From positions 4,774,001 through 4,838,000 of the forward strand of contig NZ_CP032869.1 in assembly GCF_003576455.2 (NCBI RefSeq): a stretch of 64,000 nt of DNA, given 5' to 3'. Positions 8,303-16,794 of the stretch are shown here, in pieces (the first letter of the stretch is position 1; the number at the start of each line of letters is the position of its first letter). The position numbers and the translations under genes are program-made. Source of the stretch: Mucilaginibacter celer (GTDB lineage Bacteria > Bacteroidota > Bacteroidia > Sphingobacteriales > Sphingobacteriaceae). The notes under the pieces were generated by a model that worked only from the letters and a program-made list of their open reading frames with translations, did no database searches and was not told where the DNA came from.

Positions 8303-8395
8303 AAAATTAAAAAATTCGGCCCCCGAAATCAACAAACATCAACCGAAAAAATCGGTGAAATCAAAAATCAATCGGTGTAATCCCAAAAAATAAAA

Positions 8396-9799
8396 TTAAA
8401 TATGTATCGCCCTGTTTTCGGTAGCCGCTAAACATGCTTCGCGCATGGCTTCGGTATAGGTTGGGTGGGCATGGCTCATGCGCGAAATATCTTCGGCACT
8501 TGCACGGTACTCCATGGCTACAACGGCCTCGGCTATCATATCGGCAGCGCGCGGCCCAATCATATGTACGCCTAAAATCTCATCGGTAGTAGCATCGGCC
8601 AATACTTTTACAAAACCATCCAGGTCGCCACTTGCACGCGCGCGGCCACTGGCCTTGAACGGGAACGAACCTGTTTTGTATTTAACACCGGCAGCTTTCA
8701 GCTGCTCTTCTGTTTGGCCAACGGCGGCAACTTCCGGCCAGGTATAAACTACCCCCGGGATCAGGTTGTAATCAATATGTGGTTTCTGGCCTACTATGAT
8801 TTCGGCAACCAGGGTGCCTTCATCTTCGGCTTTGTGGGCAAGCATAGCACCTTTAATAACATCACCAATGGCGTAAACACCTTTAACGCTGGTTTCCAGG
8901 TGATCGTTAACGGTAATTTTGCGGCCACGTTCTTCAACAGTGATACCAATGTTTTCCAAACCTAAACCATCGGTATAAGCAACACGACCAACAGCTACCA
9001 GGCAGTAATCGCCTTTCAACTCTTTCTTTTCGCCTTTAGGGGTATCAAAACTTACGGTTACCTCATCGCCATTAACCACCGCACCGGTAACTTTGTGGCC
9101 AAGATAAAATTCCATACCCAGTTTGGTAAGCACTTTTTGCAGTTCGCGGCCCAAACCTTTATCCATAGTTGGGATAATGCCATCCATATATTCAATTACC
9201 GATACTTTGGCACCTAAACGGGCATAAACCGAACCAAGCTCCAAACCTATAACACCACCACCAATCAGCACCAAATGTTTAGGCACTTCGCTCAGGCTTA
9301 AAGCTTCGGTTGATGTGATGATGCGTTTTTTATCAACAGGTAAAAATGGCAGCGCCGATGGTTTTGAACCAGTGGCTATGATTACGTTTTTGGTGGTAAG
9401 TTCGGCAGTGGTGCCATCGTTCTTTTTAACAATGATGGTGTTTTTATCTTTAAATGATCCCACACCAAAATGGGTATCAATTTTATTTTTCTTCATCAGG
9501 TAACTGATGCCGCTGGTATTGGCATCTACAACCTGTTGCTTGCGTTTAATCATCTGCCCGAAATCGATACCCAGGTTATCCAGATTGATGCCATGAGTTT
9601 TAAAAGCATGGGCAGCATTATGATAATGCTCAGACGAATCGAGCAGTGCCTTTGACGGAATACAGCCTACATTAAGGCAGGTACCGCCAAGGGTATTATA
9701 CTTTTCAACAATAGCGGTTTTTAAACCCAGTTGGGCGCAACGGATAGCGGCTACATAACCACCCGGCCCCGAACCGATAACTATAACATCATATTGCAT
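8396..9799 (-). CDS. lpdA: Dihydrolipoyl dehydrogenase (E3)
   Basis: A 467-aa flavoprotein that reoxidises dihydrolipoamide in pyruvate, 2-oxoglutarate and branched-chain dehydrogenase complexes and in glycine cleavage. Residues 8-14 (IGSGPGG) are the FAD-binding GXGXXG. The redox disulphide is GGTCLNVGCIPSK with C41 and C46. A second nucleotide motif, IGGGVIGLELGSVYARLG, binds NAD. The C-terminal dimer domain has HAHPTYTEA, with the catalytic His and Glu. Length and motif spacing are canonical. It stands alone on the minus strand with no E1 or E2 gene in the window, so which complex it serves is not visible. Confidence 0.97.
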   Translation of the reverse strand: MQYDVIVIGSGPGGYVAAIRCAQLGLKTAIVEKYNTLGGTCLNVGCIPSKALLDSSEHYHNAAHAFKTHGINLDNLGIDFGQMIKRKQQVVDANTSGISYLMKKNKIDTHFGVGSFKDKNTIIVKKNDGTTAELTTKNVIIATGSKPSALPFLPVDKKRIITSTEALSLSEVPKHLVLIGGGVIGLELGSVYARLGAKVSVIEYMDGIIPTMDKGLGRELQKVLTKLGMEFYLGHKVTGAVVNGDEVTVSFDTPKGEKKELKGDYCLVAVGRVAYTDGLGLENIGITVEERGRKITVNDHLETSVKGVYAIGDVIKGAMLAHKAEDEGTLVAEIIVGQKPHIDYNLIPGVVYTWPEVAAVGQTEEQLKAAGVKYKTGSFPFKASGRARASGDLDGFVKVLADATTDEILGVHMIGPRAADMIAEAVVAMEYRASAEDISRMSHAHPTYTEAMREACLAATENRAIHI

Positions 9800-9822
9800 A
9801 GTAGTGTGTTTTTTATGGATGG

Positions 9823-9830
9823 CAAAGTTA
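9823..9830 (-). promoter_or_regulatory. Candidate -7 box for lpd
   Basis: The minus strand reads TAACTTTG, a match to TAnnTTTG, 23 nt before the ATG at 9799. This predicts a leader of about 17 nt. Confidence 0.5.
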
Positions 9831-9936
9831 AGGATTATTGTCTGAATCAGAATTTTCAGAATTTGAGAATTAACAGAATATTGTCTGAACTGAATTTGGG
9901 GGAATTAAAGAATTAACGGAACGCTGTGCAAATTTG

Positions 9937-10035
9937 TCTGAACCGGGATTTGGGTGAATTTTGAGGAAGACAGGATTTTTTATTTTGATAGGTAAAATCA
10001 CGGTGATCCTTTAATCCCATAAATCACGGTTCAGA
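9937..10035. repeat. Dispersed inverted repeat, CTGAACC family, copy 1
   Basis: The left end TCTGAACCGGGATTTGGG is the near-complement of the right end ending AATCACGGTTCAGA, with about 65 nt of AT-rich sequence between. A second, better-conserved copy lies at 36942-37039. No coding potential. Confidence 0.75.
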
Positions 10036-10222
10036 AAAAATCTGTGTAATCAAACAACAATCGGTGTAATCCCAGAAAAAAATCAACGTAATCAAACCCA
10101 TCAACGGTTATTATTTACCCTACACCACCAGCATTTTACCTTTTTTGTAACAGAGTTAATGATAAATCGGTTTATCGTTAACTCTTTATTAAATTTAACC
10201 CAATTAATATCCGACTGATCTC

Positions 10223-10321
10223 ATGAAGAAAACCCAGCTATTATTTACGCAGGTGTGCTTACGTGCCGATACCTGTGCTCAAAGCAATTATGCAAAAGCA
10301 ATATTTCATCAACCCTTGTAA
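10223..10321 (+). other. Possible 32-aa leader peptide before the M1 peptidase pair
   Basis: An ATG frame of 32 codons starting MKKTQLLFTQ ends 18 nt before the first peptidase gene. The MKK start resembles a signal peptide but there is no hydrophobic core long enough. It may be a chance frame or a remnant of an older secreted-protein start. Confidence 0.2.
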
Positions 10322-10339
10322 CCTAACACAATTAAGTAC

Positions 10340-12013
10340 ATGAAAATAAAACAACTATACATTGCCGCCATCGCCTTATTAGGCACCGGCGCTTTTGCAC
10401 AACAAGCCAATGCCCAGCTATTAGAAGAGAAAGGCAAATTTACCCATGCCGATACGCTCCGCGGGATGCTCACGCCCCTGCGTACCTGTTACGATATCAA
10501 CTATTACCATCTTGATGTGAAGTTTGATATCGATAAAAAATTCATCAGCGGCAGCAATCAATTTAAATTCACCGCTACCGAAGATTTCACCAAACTACAG
10601 TTTGATTTGTTTGATAACCTGAAAATTGAAAAGGTTGTTTATAAAGGTAAGGAAGTATCTTTTACCCGCGATGGTAATGCCGCTTTCGTCACCTTCCCGC
10701 AAACTATAAGCAAAGGCAGCAAAGATGAGTTTACGGTTTATTATTCCGGCAACCCAACCATCGCTAAAAATGCTCCATGGGATGGCGGCGTGGTGTTTAA
10801 AAAAGATTCGTTAGGTAAACCCTTTGTAGCTACTGCCTGCGAGGGTGTGGGTGCCAGCATCTGGTGGCCCAATAAAGATCACCTAAGCGATGAGGTGGAC
10901 AGCATGATGATCAGCATCAGCGTACCCAAAGGTTTAAAAGATGTATCGAACGGAAGGCTGCGTAAAGTAACCCAGTTAAAAGATGGCTATACCCGCTTCG
11001 ATTGGTTTGTGGCTAACCCCATCAATAATTATGATGTGGTAGCCAACATTGCCGATTATGTACACTTCAGCGATACTTATATGGGCGAAAAAGGCAAACT
11101 TAACCTCGACTATTGGGTGCTCCCAACCAGTTTGGAGAAAGCTAAAAAACAATTCGCCGACAACGTGAAACCCATGCTAAAAGCTTTTGAACACTGGTTT
11201 GGCCCCTATCCTTTTTATGAAGACAGCTACAAACTTGTAGAAACACCGCACCTGGGCATGGAACACCAAAGCGCCACAGCCTACGGTAACAAATACCTGA
11301 ACGGCTACTTAGGTTATGACCTCTCGGGCACCGGCTGGGGCAAAAAATGGGATTACATTATTGTGCACGAAAGCGGTCACGAGTGGTTTGGCAACAACAT
11401 TACCGGTAAAGACCTTGCCGATATGTGGGTACACGAAAGTTTTACCTGCTACTCCGAATCGTTATTTATTGAAGATAACTGGGGCAAAGCCGCCGGGCAG
11501 GAATATAACTTCGGTTTGCGGAAAGGCATCAGCAATGACAGCCCGATTGTTGGCGTTTACAACGTAAACAAAGAAGGTTCGGGCGATATGTACTCTAAGG
11601 GCGCGGTTGTACTGAACATGGTGCGCACCATTATTAATGATGATGAAAAATGGCGCAGCATTTTGCGCGGCCTTAACAAAACTTTTTATCATCAAACAGT
11701 TACTTACGATGATATTACAGGTTACATCAGCAAGCAATCGGGTATCGATCTATCATCCGTGTTTGATCAGTACCTGCGCTACAAAACCCTGCCGATGCTT
11801 GAGTTTACCAAAAGCAAGGATAACAGGTTGCTTTGCCGCTGGGTGGCCGAGGCTAAAGATTTTAAAATGCCTATCCGCTTAAAAGTAAAGGGCGGCGAAT
11901 ATCGTTTCATTATCCCAACAAACGAATTTGGCCCCGTTGGTATTGAAGGCGCGACCAAAGACAATATTGAAATTGACAATTTAAATTACTACGTGGGCGT
12001 GCTCATGGATTAA
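10340..12013 (+). CDS. Secreted M1-family metallopeptidase, copy 1
   Basis: A 557-aa zinc aminopeptidase-like protein with a signal peptide (about residues 1-25, ending ANAQ). The zinc site is complete: H343-E344-S-G-H347 and, 18 residues later, E366 in WVHESF, the HEXXH-X18-E pattern of family M1. The exopeptidase motif normally GAMEN appears as LGMEHQS, a variant found in secreted Bacteroidota members, so true aminopeptidase specificity is uncertain. The N-terminal 230 residues are the beta-rich M1 domain. It lies 10 nt before a close paralogue and is probably co-transcribed with it. Likely role: periplasmic or extracellular peptide degradation. Confidence 0.92.
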   Translation: MKIKQLYIAAIALLGTGAFAQQANAQLLEEKGKFTHADTLRGMLTPLRTCYDINYYHLDVKFDIDKKFISGSNQFKFTATEDFTKLQFDLFDNLKIEKVVYKGKEVSFTRDGNAAFVTFPQTISKGSKDEFTVYYSGNPTIAKNAPWDGGVVFKKDSLGKPFVATACEGVGASIWWPNKDHLSDEVDSMMISISVPKGLKDVSNGRLRKVTQLKDGYTRFDWFVANPINNYDVVANIADYVHFSDTYMGEKGKLNLDYWVLPTSLEKAKKQFADNVKPMLKAFEHWFGPYPFYEDSYKLVETPHLGMEHQSATAYGNKYLNGYLGYDLSGTGWGKKWDYIIVHESGHEWFGNNITGKDLADMWVHESFTCYSESLFIEDNWGKAAGQEYNFGLRKGISNDSPIVGVYNVNKEGSGDMYSKGAVVLNMVRTIINDDEKWRSILRGLNKTFYHQTVTYDDITGYISKQSGIDLSSVFDQYLRYKTLPMLEFTKSKDNRLLCRWVAEAKDFKMPIRLKVKGGEYRFIIPTNEFGPVGIEGATKDNIEIDNLNYYVGVLMD

Positions 12014-12023
12014 TCTCCCCGAT

Positions 12024-13688
12024 ATGAAGAATAATTTTTTAAAGATTTGTGCACTTGCAATAGGCTTAATGGCAACAGGCCTAAATACCGCCAAGGCACA
12101 GTTAGGTGCCGACAGGGAAACCTTTACCCGTGCCGATACCCTGCGCGGAAGCCTCACGTCCGTGCGCACCTGTTATGATATCAGCTATTATCACCTCGAT
12201 GTTAAGTTTGATATCGCCAACAAATTCATCAGCGGCAGCAACCTGTTCAAATTTAAGGCTACACAAACTTTCAATAAGCTACAATTTGATCTGTTTGCCA
12301 ATTTAAAGGTAGAGAAAGTAGTTTACAAAGGTGCCGAAGTGCCCTTTACCCGCGAGTTCAACGCCGTATTTGTTACTTTCCCAACAGAAATAAAAAAAGG
12401 CAGTATTGATGAGTTTACTGTTTACTACTCAGGCAACCCAACCATTGCCAAACGTGCGCCCTGGGATGGTGGTATAGTTTATACTACCGATTCGTTAGGC
12501 AAACCCTGGATAGCTACAGCCTGCCAGGGTATTGGTGCCAGCATCTGGTGGCCTACTAAAGATCACCAGTACGATGAGGTGGATAGCGCACTCATCAGCA
12601 TTAGTGCGCCAACCGGTTTAAAAGATGTATCGAACGGGCGTTTGCGTAAAGTAACCGATTTAGGCAACGGCTATACCCGTTTTGATTGGTTTGTGGCCAA
12701 CCCTATCAATAATTATGACATCGAAGCCAACATTGGCGATTATGAACATTATGAAGGAACTTACCAGGGCGAAAAAGGTCCGCTTACGCTGGATTACTGG
12801 CCGTTAAGCTATAACCTTGAAAAAGCTAAAAAACAATGGGGACTGGATGCGCCGCGCATGCTTAAATCGTTCGAGTATTGGTTTGGCCCTTATCCTTTTT
12901 ATGAAGATGGTTACAAGCTGGTTGAAACACCGCACCTGGGTATGGAACACCAGAGCGGTACCGCTTATGGCAACCATTATAAAAACGGCTACCTCGGCAG
13001 GGATTTATCGGGTACCGGCTGGGGTTTGAAATGGGATTTTATTGTGGTGCACGAGAGCGGGCACGAATGGTTTGGCAATAACATTACCTCAAAAGATGTA
13101 GCCGATATGTGGGTACACGAAAGTTTCACCAACTATTCCGAGTCGCTGTTTATTGAAACTTACTACGGCAAACAAGCCGGCCAGGAATATGTAAACGGCA
13201 CCCGCAAAAACATCCGCAACGACAGACCTATTGTTGGGCCTTATGGCGTGAACAGAGAAGGATCGGGCGATATGTATTATAAAGGCGGTAACCTGTTAAA
13301 CATGGTGCGTACCATTATCAACAACGATGATAAATGGCGCGAGATTCTGCGTGGATTGAACAAAACTTTTTACCACCAAACCGTTACCTATGATGATATT
13401 GTAGGCTATATTTGCAAAAAAGCAGGCATGAACCTCGCCCCTGTTTTTGATCAGTACCTGCATTATAAAGATCTGCCAACGCTGCAATTCGCGGTTAAGG
13501 ATGGTAAATTATTCGCCAAATGGCAGGCTAATGCCATCGGTTTCAACATGCCCGTAAAAGTGCGTGTAAAAGGCGGCGAATACCAGTTTATTAAACCTAC
13601 CAGCCAGTTTACACAGGTTAAAATTGATGGGATTAATAAGGATAATGTAGAGGTGGATACGTTTAATTATTATATTAAGGTGGAGTAG
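12024..13688 (+). CDS. Secreted M1-family metallopeptidase, copy 2
   Basis: A 554-aa paralogue of the preceding gene with the same architecture: signal peptide (about 1-25, ending AKAQ), beta domain, then H343-E-S-G-H347 and E366 as zinc ligands and the same GMEHQ variant of GAMEN. Long stretches are identical between the two (for example GSGDMY, ILRGLNKTFYHQTVTYDDI), which marks a tandem duplication. Differences are concentrated in the loop after residue 250 and in the C-terminal 100 residues, where substrate contacts would be expected. The two start codons are separated so that copy 2 begins 10 nt after the stop of copy 1. Confidence 0.92.
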   Translation: MKNNFLKICALAIGLMATGLNTAKAQLGADRETFTRADTLRGSLTSVRTCYDISYYHLDVKFDIANKFISGSNLFKFKATQTFNKLQFDLFANLKVEKVVYKGAEVPFTREFNAVFVTFPTEIKKGSIDEFTVYYSGNPTIAKRAPWDGGIVYTTDSLGKPWIATACQGIGASIWWPTKDHQYDEVDSALISISAPTGLKDVSNGRLRKVTDLGNGYTRFDWFVANPINNYDIEANIGDYEHYEGTYQGEKGPLTLDYWPLSYNLEKAKKQWGLDAPRMLKSFEYWFGPYPFYEDGYKLVETPHLGMEHQSGTAYGNHYKNGYLGRDLSGTGWGLKWDFIVVHESGHEWFGNNITSKDVADMWVHESFTNYSESLFIETYYGKQAGQEYVNGTRKNIRNDRPIVGPYGVNREGSGDMYYKGGNLLNMVRTIINNDDKWREILRGLNKTFYHQTVTYDDIVGYICKKAGMNLAPVFDQYLHYKDLPTLQFAVKDGKLFAKWQANAIGFNMPVKVRVKGGEYQFIKPTSQFTQVKIDGINKDNVEVDTFNYYIKVE

Positions 13689-13775
13689 AGGTGGATTGGG
13701 TGAATGGTTGATTAGGTGAGTGGTTGGGCCTTCAATTTCTTAACCCTTTTTGGACAGTTAAACCCATTAAAAAAG

Positions 13776-13859
13776 ACGTCATTGCGAGGCACGAAGCAAT
13801 CCCCGGTTAGCAGATGCGCCCTGCACAGTCCGCGATTGCTTCGTGCCTCGCAATGACGT
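13776..13859. repeat. Perfect palindromic element, ACGTCATTGCGAGG family, copy 1
   Basis: Two exact 26-nt arms, the left starting ACGTCATTGCGAGGCACG, flank a 32-nt centre. It sits between convergent genes (M1 copy 2 and the SDR). Other copies are at 40550-40646, 47314-47408 and 58693-58769. Confidence 0.9.
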
Positions 13860-13882
13860 TTTGTTGTTTAGCTGTCCAACAA

Positions 13883-14710
13883 TCAATCCTCCATTTCACT
13901 GGCCAGCGCAATCTCCTTTTGATTGTCCAGCGCTTCCAACCGGGATACCAGCGCCGCCCGCATGTCACGGTAAGCATCACCTCCTAATGCTAAACGCAAC
14001 GGTGCCGGCGAAACCTCTACGCCATCTATCATAGCCTGCACGGTTTTGTTTACATCACCTTTTATCGGGAAACTACCTGCTGCTATGGCCCTGCGCACAT
14101 CTCCGGCCGGGGTTTTATCATAGGCTTCCATTACCGGCGCGGTAACCATACCTGAGGCAAAAGATGTTTTATGCGCGCCCGGCTCAACAATGGTTACGCC
14201 GATATTTAGCGGGGCAACCTCTTTGGCCAGTGTATCGCAAAAACCTTCAACGGCCCATTTAGTGGTGTGATAAAAGCTGAAGTTTGGATAGGTGGTTTGC
14301 CCGCCTGCGGATGATAGCTGCAGGATGCGGCCGCCGCCCTGTTCGCGTAAATGCGGAAGCGCCGCCCTGATCACCTGTATCGATCCTATAATATTGGTAT
14401 CTATCTGCTGCCTGATTTGCTCGTCGCCCGCTTCTTCTGCAGCACAAAACAGGGCGTAACCCGCGTTATTAACAACAACATCAATCCGCCCAAGATCGTC
14501 GAATGCTTTTCTCATTACCTCTTTAATCTGATCGTTATCGGTAACATCCAGTTTTGCTACCCATAACCTGTCGGTATACTTCTGTTTCAAATCATCAAGC
14601 GCTTCTACCTTACGCGCAGTAGCAACAACGCGGTGTCCCTGTTCCAATAACTTTTCTGTTAGTACCCGTCCTAAACCGGCAGATGTGCCGGTGATAAACC
14701 ATGTTTTCAT
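13883..14710 (-). CDS. Short-chain dehydrogenase/reductase (SDR)
   Basis: A 275-aa classical SDR oxidoreductase. The N-terminal cofactor motif TGTSAGLG (residues 7-14), NNAG in the strand-4 position, and the catalytic S...YHTTK (Y and K four apart) are all present. A basic residue after the second strand (ARK) suggests NADP preference. The open frame extends to 14797, but the ATG at 14710 is chosen because MKTWFITGTSAG is the normal SDR beginning and the extra 29 residues have no counterpart. It follows an AraC-type regulator gene on the same strand, a common arrangement for a small inducible oxidoreductase unit. The substrate is unknown. Confidence 0.9.
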   Translation of the reverse strand: MKTWFITGTSAGLGRVLTEKLLEQGHRVVATARKVEALDDLKQKYTDRLWVAKLDVTDNDQIKEVMRKAFDDLGRIDVVVNNAGYALFCAAEEAGDEQIRQQIDTNIIGSIQVIRAALPHLREQGGGRILQLSSAGGQTTYPNFSFYHTTKWAVEGFCDTLAKEVAPLNIGVTIVEPGAHKTSFASGMVTAPVMEAYDKTPAGDVRRAIAAGSFPIKGDVNKTVQAMIDGVEVSPAPLRLALGGDAYRDMRAALVSRLEALDNQKEIALASEMED

Positions 14711-14793
14711 AACCTGACGTTTTTTAATAATAACAAAGTTACCGGCTGTTACCGGCGCAAGTCCGACGCTAATCAAACCAATACCGGCATAAA

Positions 14794-15702
14794 TCAAACC
14801 ATTTGCCGTAAAGCGGAGGGCTTTTGACCTGTAGCTTTCCTGAAAGCTTTAGCAAAATGGGTAGGATCATCAAAACCAAGGCTCCCGCTAATCTGGCTTA
14901 CCGACCAGTTGGAGTGGATCAATAAGGCCTGCGCCTCCTGCATTATTCTTTCAGTAATAAACTGCGTGGTGGTTTTGCCGGTTACCTCTTTCAGCGCGCG
15001 GTTTAAATAATTGGTATGCACCGCAAGTTTATCAGCAAAAGCCTGCGGCGAGCGCAATGTTAGCTTTTGAAAGGGGTTTACTACCGGAAACTGATCGTTT
15101 AATAATAATTTAAAAGCCTCGGTTAACCGTGCAACCGCGGTTTGGTTGTAATTTTCGGTAGCCGGCTTTAGTTTGAGCGCGGCGTGGATACACTCCAGCA
15201 TATATAAAAATAATAGCTGGTACTTATGCTCATAGTTGGATGCCTGCTCGGCTATCATTTTTTGAAAAATAGCTTCAAACGTGGCTTTATTTTCTTCCTT
15301 GAGTTTTAAAAAAGAGTAACCTGCATCGTTAAATACAGCCAAATCTGCCGGGCGGAGATAGGTATGCAAGGGCAAAAAATCTTCGGTAAACATACAACTG
15401 TAACCATTACAGGCCCCGCTGTGAATTTGCCAGCGGTAGGGCGTTTCCCGGTTGGTAAATACCAGCACGCAATCGCCGGGTTTTACCTGGTACGTTTTTT
15501 CGCGGTAATAGTAGGTGGCATCGCCGGTAATGAGCGAGATCTTATAAAAATCTTTACGACTGTAAACTGCGGTCGCCGCCAAACTCTCGTCCGAAAATTC
15601 ATGTAAACGAATAGCGGCAAAGTTTCCGCCGTTTAAATGATCATACCCCGCCGCCCGGGGCAAGGGTTTTACATAATCGCCTAATGTTTGTTGCTCAACC
15701 AT
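14794..15702 (-). CDS. AraC-family transcriptional regulator
   Basis: A 302-aa regulator. The N-terminal half is a cupin-type sensor (YYYREKTYQVKPGDCVLVF, near residues 85-103); the C-terminal 100 residues hold the two helix-turn-helix motifs of the AraC/XylS family, ending in ISGSLGFDDPTHFAKAFRKATGQKPSALR, the family signature. I chose ATG at 15702; a TTG two codons upstream is also in frame. It is upstream of, and close to, the SDR gene on the same strand and probably controls it. The inducer is unknown. Confidence 0.92.
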   Translation of the reverse strand: MVEQQTLGDYVKPLPRAAGYDHLNGGNFAAIRLHEFSDESLAATAVYSRKDFYKISLITGDATYYYREKTYQVKPGDCVLVFTNRETPYRWQIHSGACNGYSCMFTEDFLPLHTYLRPADLAVFNDAGYSFLKLKEENKATFEAIFQKMIAEQASNYEHKYQLLFLYMLECIHAALKLKPATENYNQTAVARLTEAFKLLLNDQFPVVNPFQKLTLRSPQAFADKLAVHTNYLNRALKEVTGKTTTQFITERIMQEAQALLIHSNWSVSQISGSLGFDDPTHFAKAFRKATGQKPSALRQMV

Positions 15703-15705
15703 AAC

Positions 15706-15713
15706 CAAAGTTA
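15706..15713 (-). promoter_or_regulatory. Candidate -7 box at the AraC gene start
   Basis: The minus strand reads TAACTTTG only 3 nt before the ATG at 15702. If real, transcription would begin at or next to the start codon, giving a leaderless mRNA. Confidence 0.35.
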
Positions 15714-15876
15714 ATCAACCCGGTAAGTGCAAAAATGTTCGGAATGTAAAGTTTGAGTGGGTGGTTTTATCAGTGTTGAGATCTTTATTTCACACATTAT
15801 CTAAAAAAATATAACCGGCATGCAACTTTCCCCTCCTACCCGGCGTCTAATTTGAAACACAACTAAAATAATCGTC

Positions 15877-16620
15877 ATGAAATCGATCTCAAAAATATTA
15901 TTGGCCGCTGTATTGGCAGCGGGAACAGTAAGCTACAGTACAGCGAAACCGGTGTATGCAATTGTTAAACATGCCGGTCAAACCACGCAGGACCGCCACC
16001 TATCAGGCTTCAGCGCGATTGATTTATCGGGTTCATTTGATGTATACTACACACAGGGTTCTAACGAATCGGTAAAAGTAGAGGCTCCATCGGATGTGAT
16101 CGACAAGATCATTACCGAAGTTGATGGCGGTGTATTGAAAATTTACAGTAAAAAAGGCACTAACTGGGATAATTGGAGCTGGGGTAAAAACCGCAAAATG
16201 ATTGTTCATGTAGTATCAAAAGATATGACCAGCATAAACGTAGCCGGTTCGGGCGATGTTTATTTCAGGGAAGGGATCAGCACTAACTCTCTAAAATTAA
16301 AAGTAGTTGGATCTGGCGATATGCTGGGCAAGGTGACTGTTAAAAGTCTGGAAAGCAGCATTTCAGGTTCGGGCGATATGAAACTTTCTGGCCGGGCAGA
16401 CAATTCGCGGGTAACGGTTGTTGGTTCGGGCGATTTTACCGCCCGCGAACTGGTTACTGTTAACACCCAGGTTTCGATAGCCGGTTCGGGCGATGCAGTG
16501 ATCAATGCCAGCAATAAAATTGATGCTTCGGTAAGCGGCTCGGGCGATGTGCATTATACCGGCGGCGCAAGGAATATCTCTACTTCTAAAGCAGGTAGCG
16601 GGGATATTGAGCGGATATAG
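15877..16620 (+). CDS. DUF2807 secreted protein with GSGD repeats
   Basis: A 247-aa exported protein with a signal peptide (about 1-23). Residues 40-247 match the DUF2807 head domain (putative auto-transporter adhesin, head GIN): FSAIDLSGSFDVYYTQG, VEAPSDVIDKIITEVDGGVLKIYSKKG. The C-terminal half carries seven copies of a GSGD tetrapeptide (AGSGDVYF, VGSGDMLG, SGSGDMKL and so on) at roughly 20-residue spacing, consistent with turns of a right-handed beta-helix. No neighbour explains its role. It is followed by a good terminator at 16656. Function of the family is not established; a surface or periplasmic stress-related role is only a guess. Confidence 0.88.
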   Translation: MKSISKILLAAVLAAGTVSYSTAKPVYAIVKHAGQTTQDRHLSGFSAIDLSGSFDVYYTQGSNESVKVEAPSDVIDKIITEVDGGVLKIYSKKGTNWDNWSWGKNRKMIVHVVSKDMTSINVAGSGDVYFREGISTNSLKLKVVGSGDMLGKVTVKSLESSISGSGDMKLSGRADNSRVTVVGSGDFTARELVTVNTQVSIAGSGDAVINASNKIDASVSGSGDVHYTGGARNISTSKAGSGDIERI

Positions 16621-16655
16621 GCCTCACCTAAATCCTCTCCGGGGAGAGGACTTTA

Positions 16656-16692
16656 AAAAAGCGACATTGCTTCAATATGCAATGTCGCTTTT
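16656..16692 (+). terminator. Terminator after the DUF2807 gene
   Basis: GCGACATTGC pairs with GCAATGTCGC across an 8-nt loop, flanked by an A-run and followed by TTTT. It also works on the minus strand. Confidence 0.85.
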
Positions 16693-16794
16693 GTCGTTTG
16701 AGGAACCTCCACTATCAAATTAAAAATCAACTATTTAAAACTCCACCAAATAATTATATTCGGGCAACTTAATCTCTCTGCAATTTCCCGCAAT

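Larger units (their letters stand above)
9800..10339. other. 540-bp intergenic region with degenerate palindromic repeats
   Basis: Beyond the lpd promoter this region holds a long inverted repeat (9937-10035), two degenerate left arms of the same repeat just before it (beginning TCTGAATC near 9840 and TCTGAACT near 9885), and a tail of ATCGGTGTAATC-type units near 10040-10110 that also appear at 8341-8395. A 32-codon frame lies at 10223-10321. No RNA gene is seen. Confidence 0.6.

Noticed and set aside
14711..14797. N-terminal extension of the SDR protein
   Set aside because: The extra 29 residues do not resemble an SDR beginning or signal peptide; they lie where the promoter should be.
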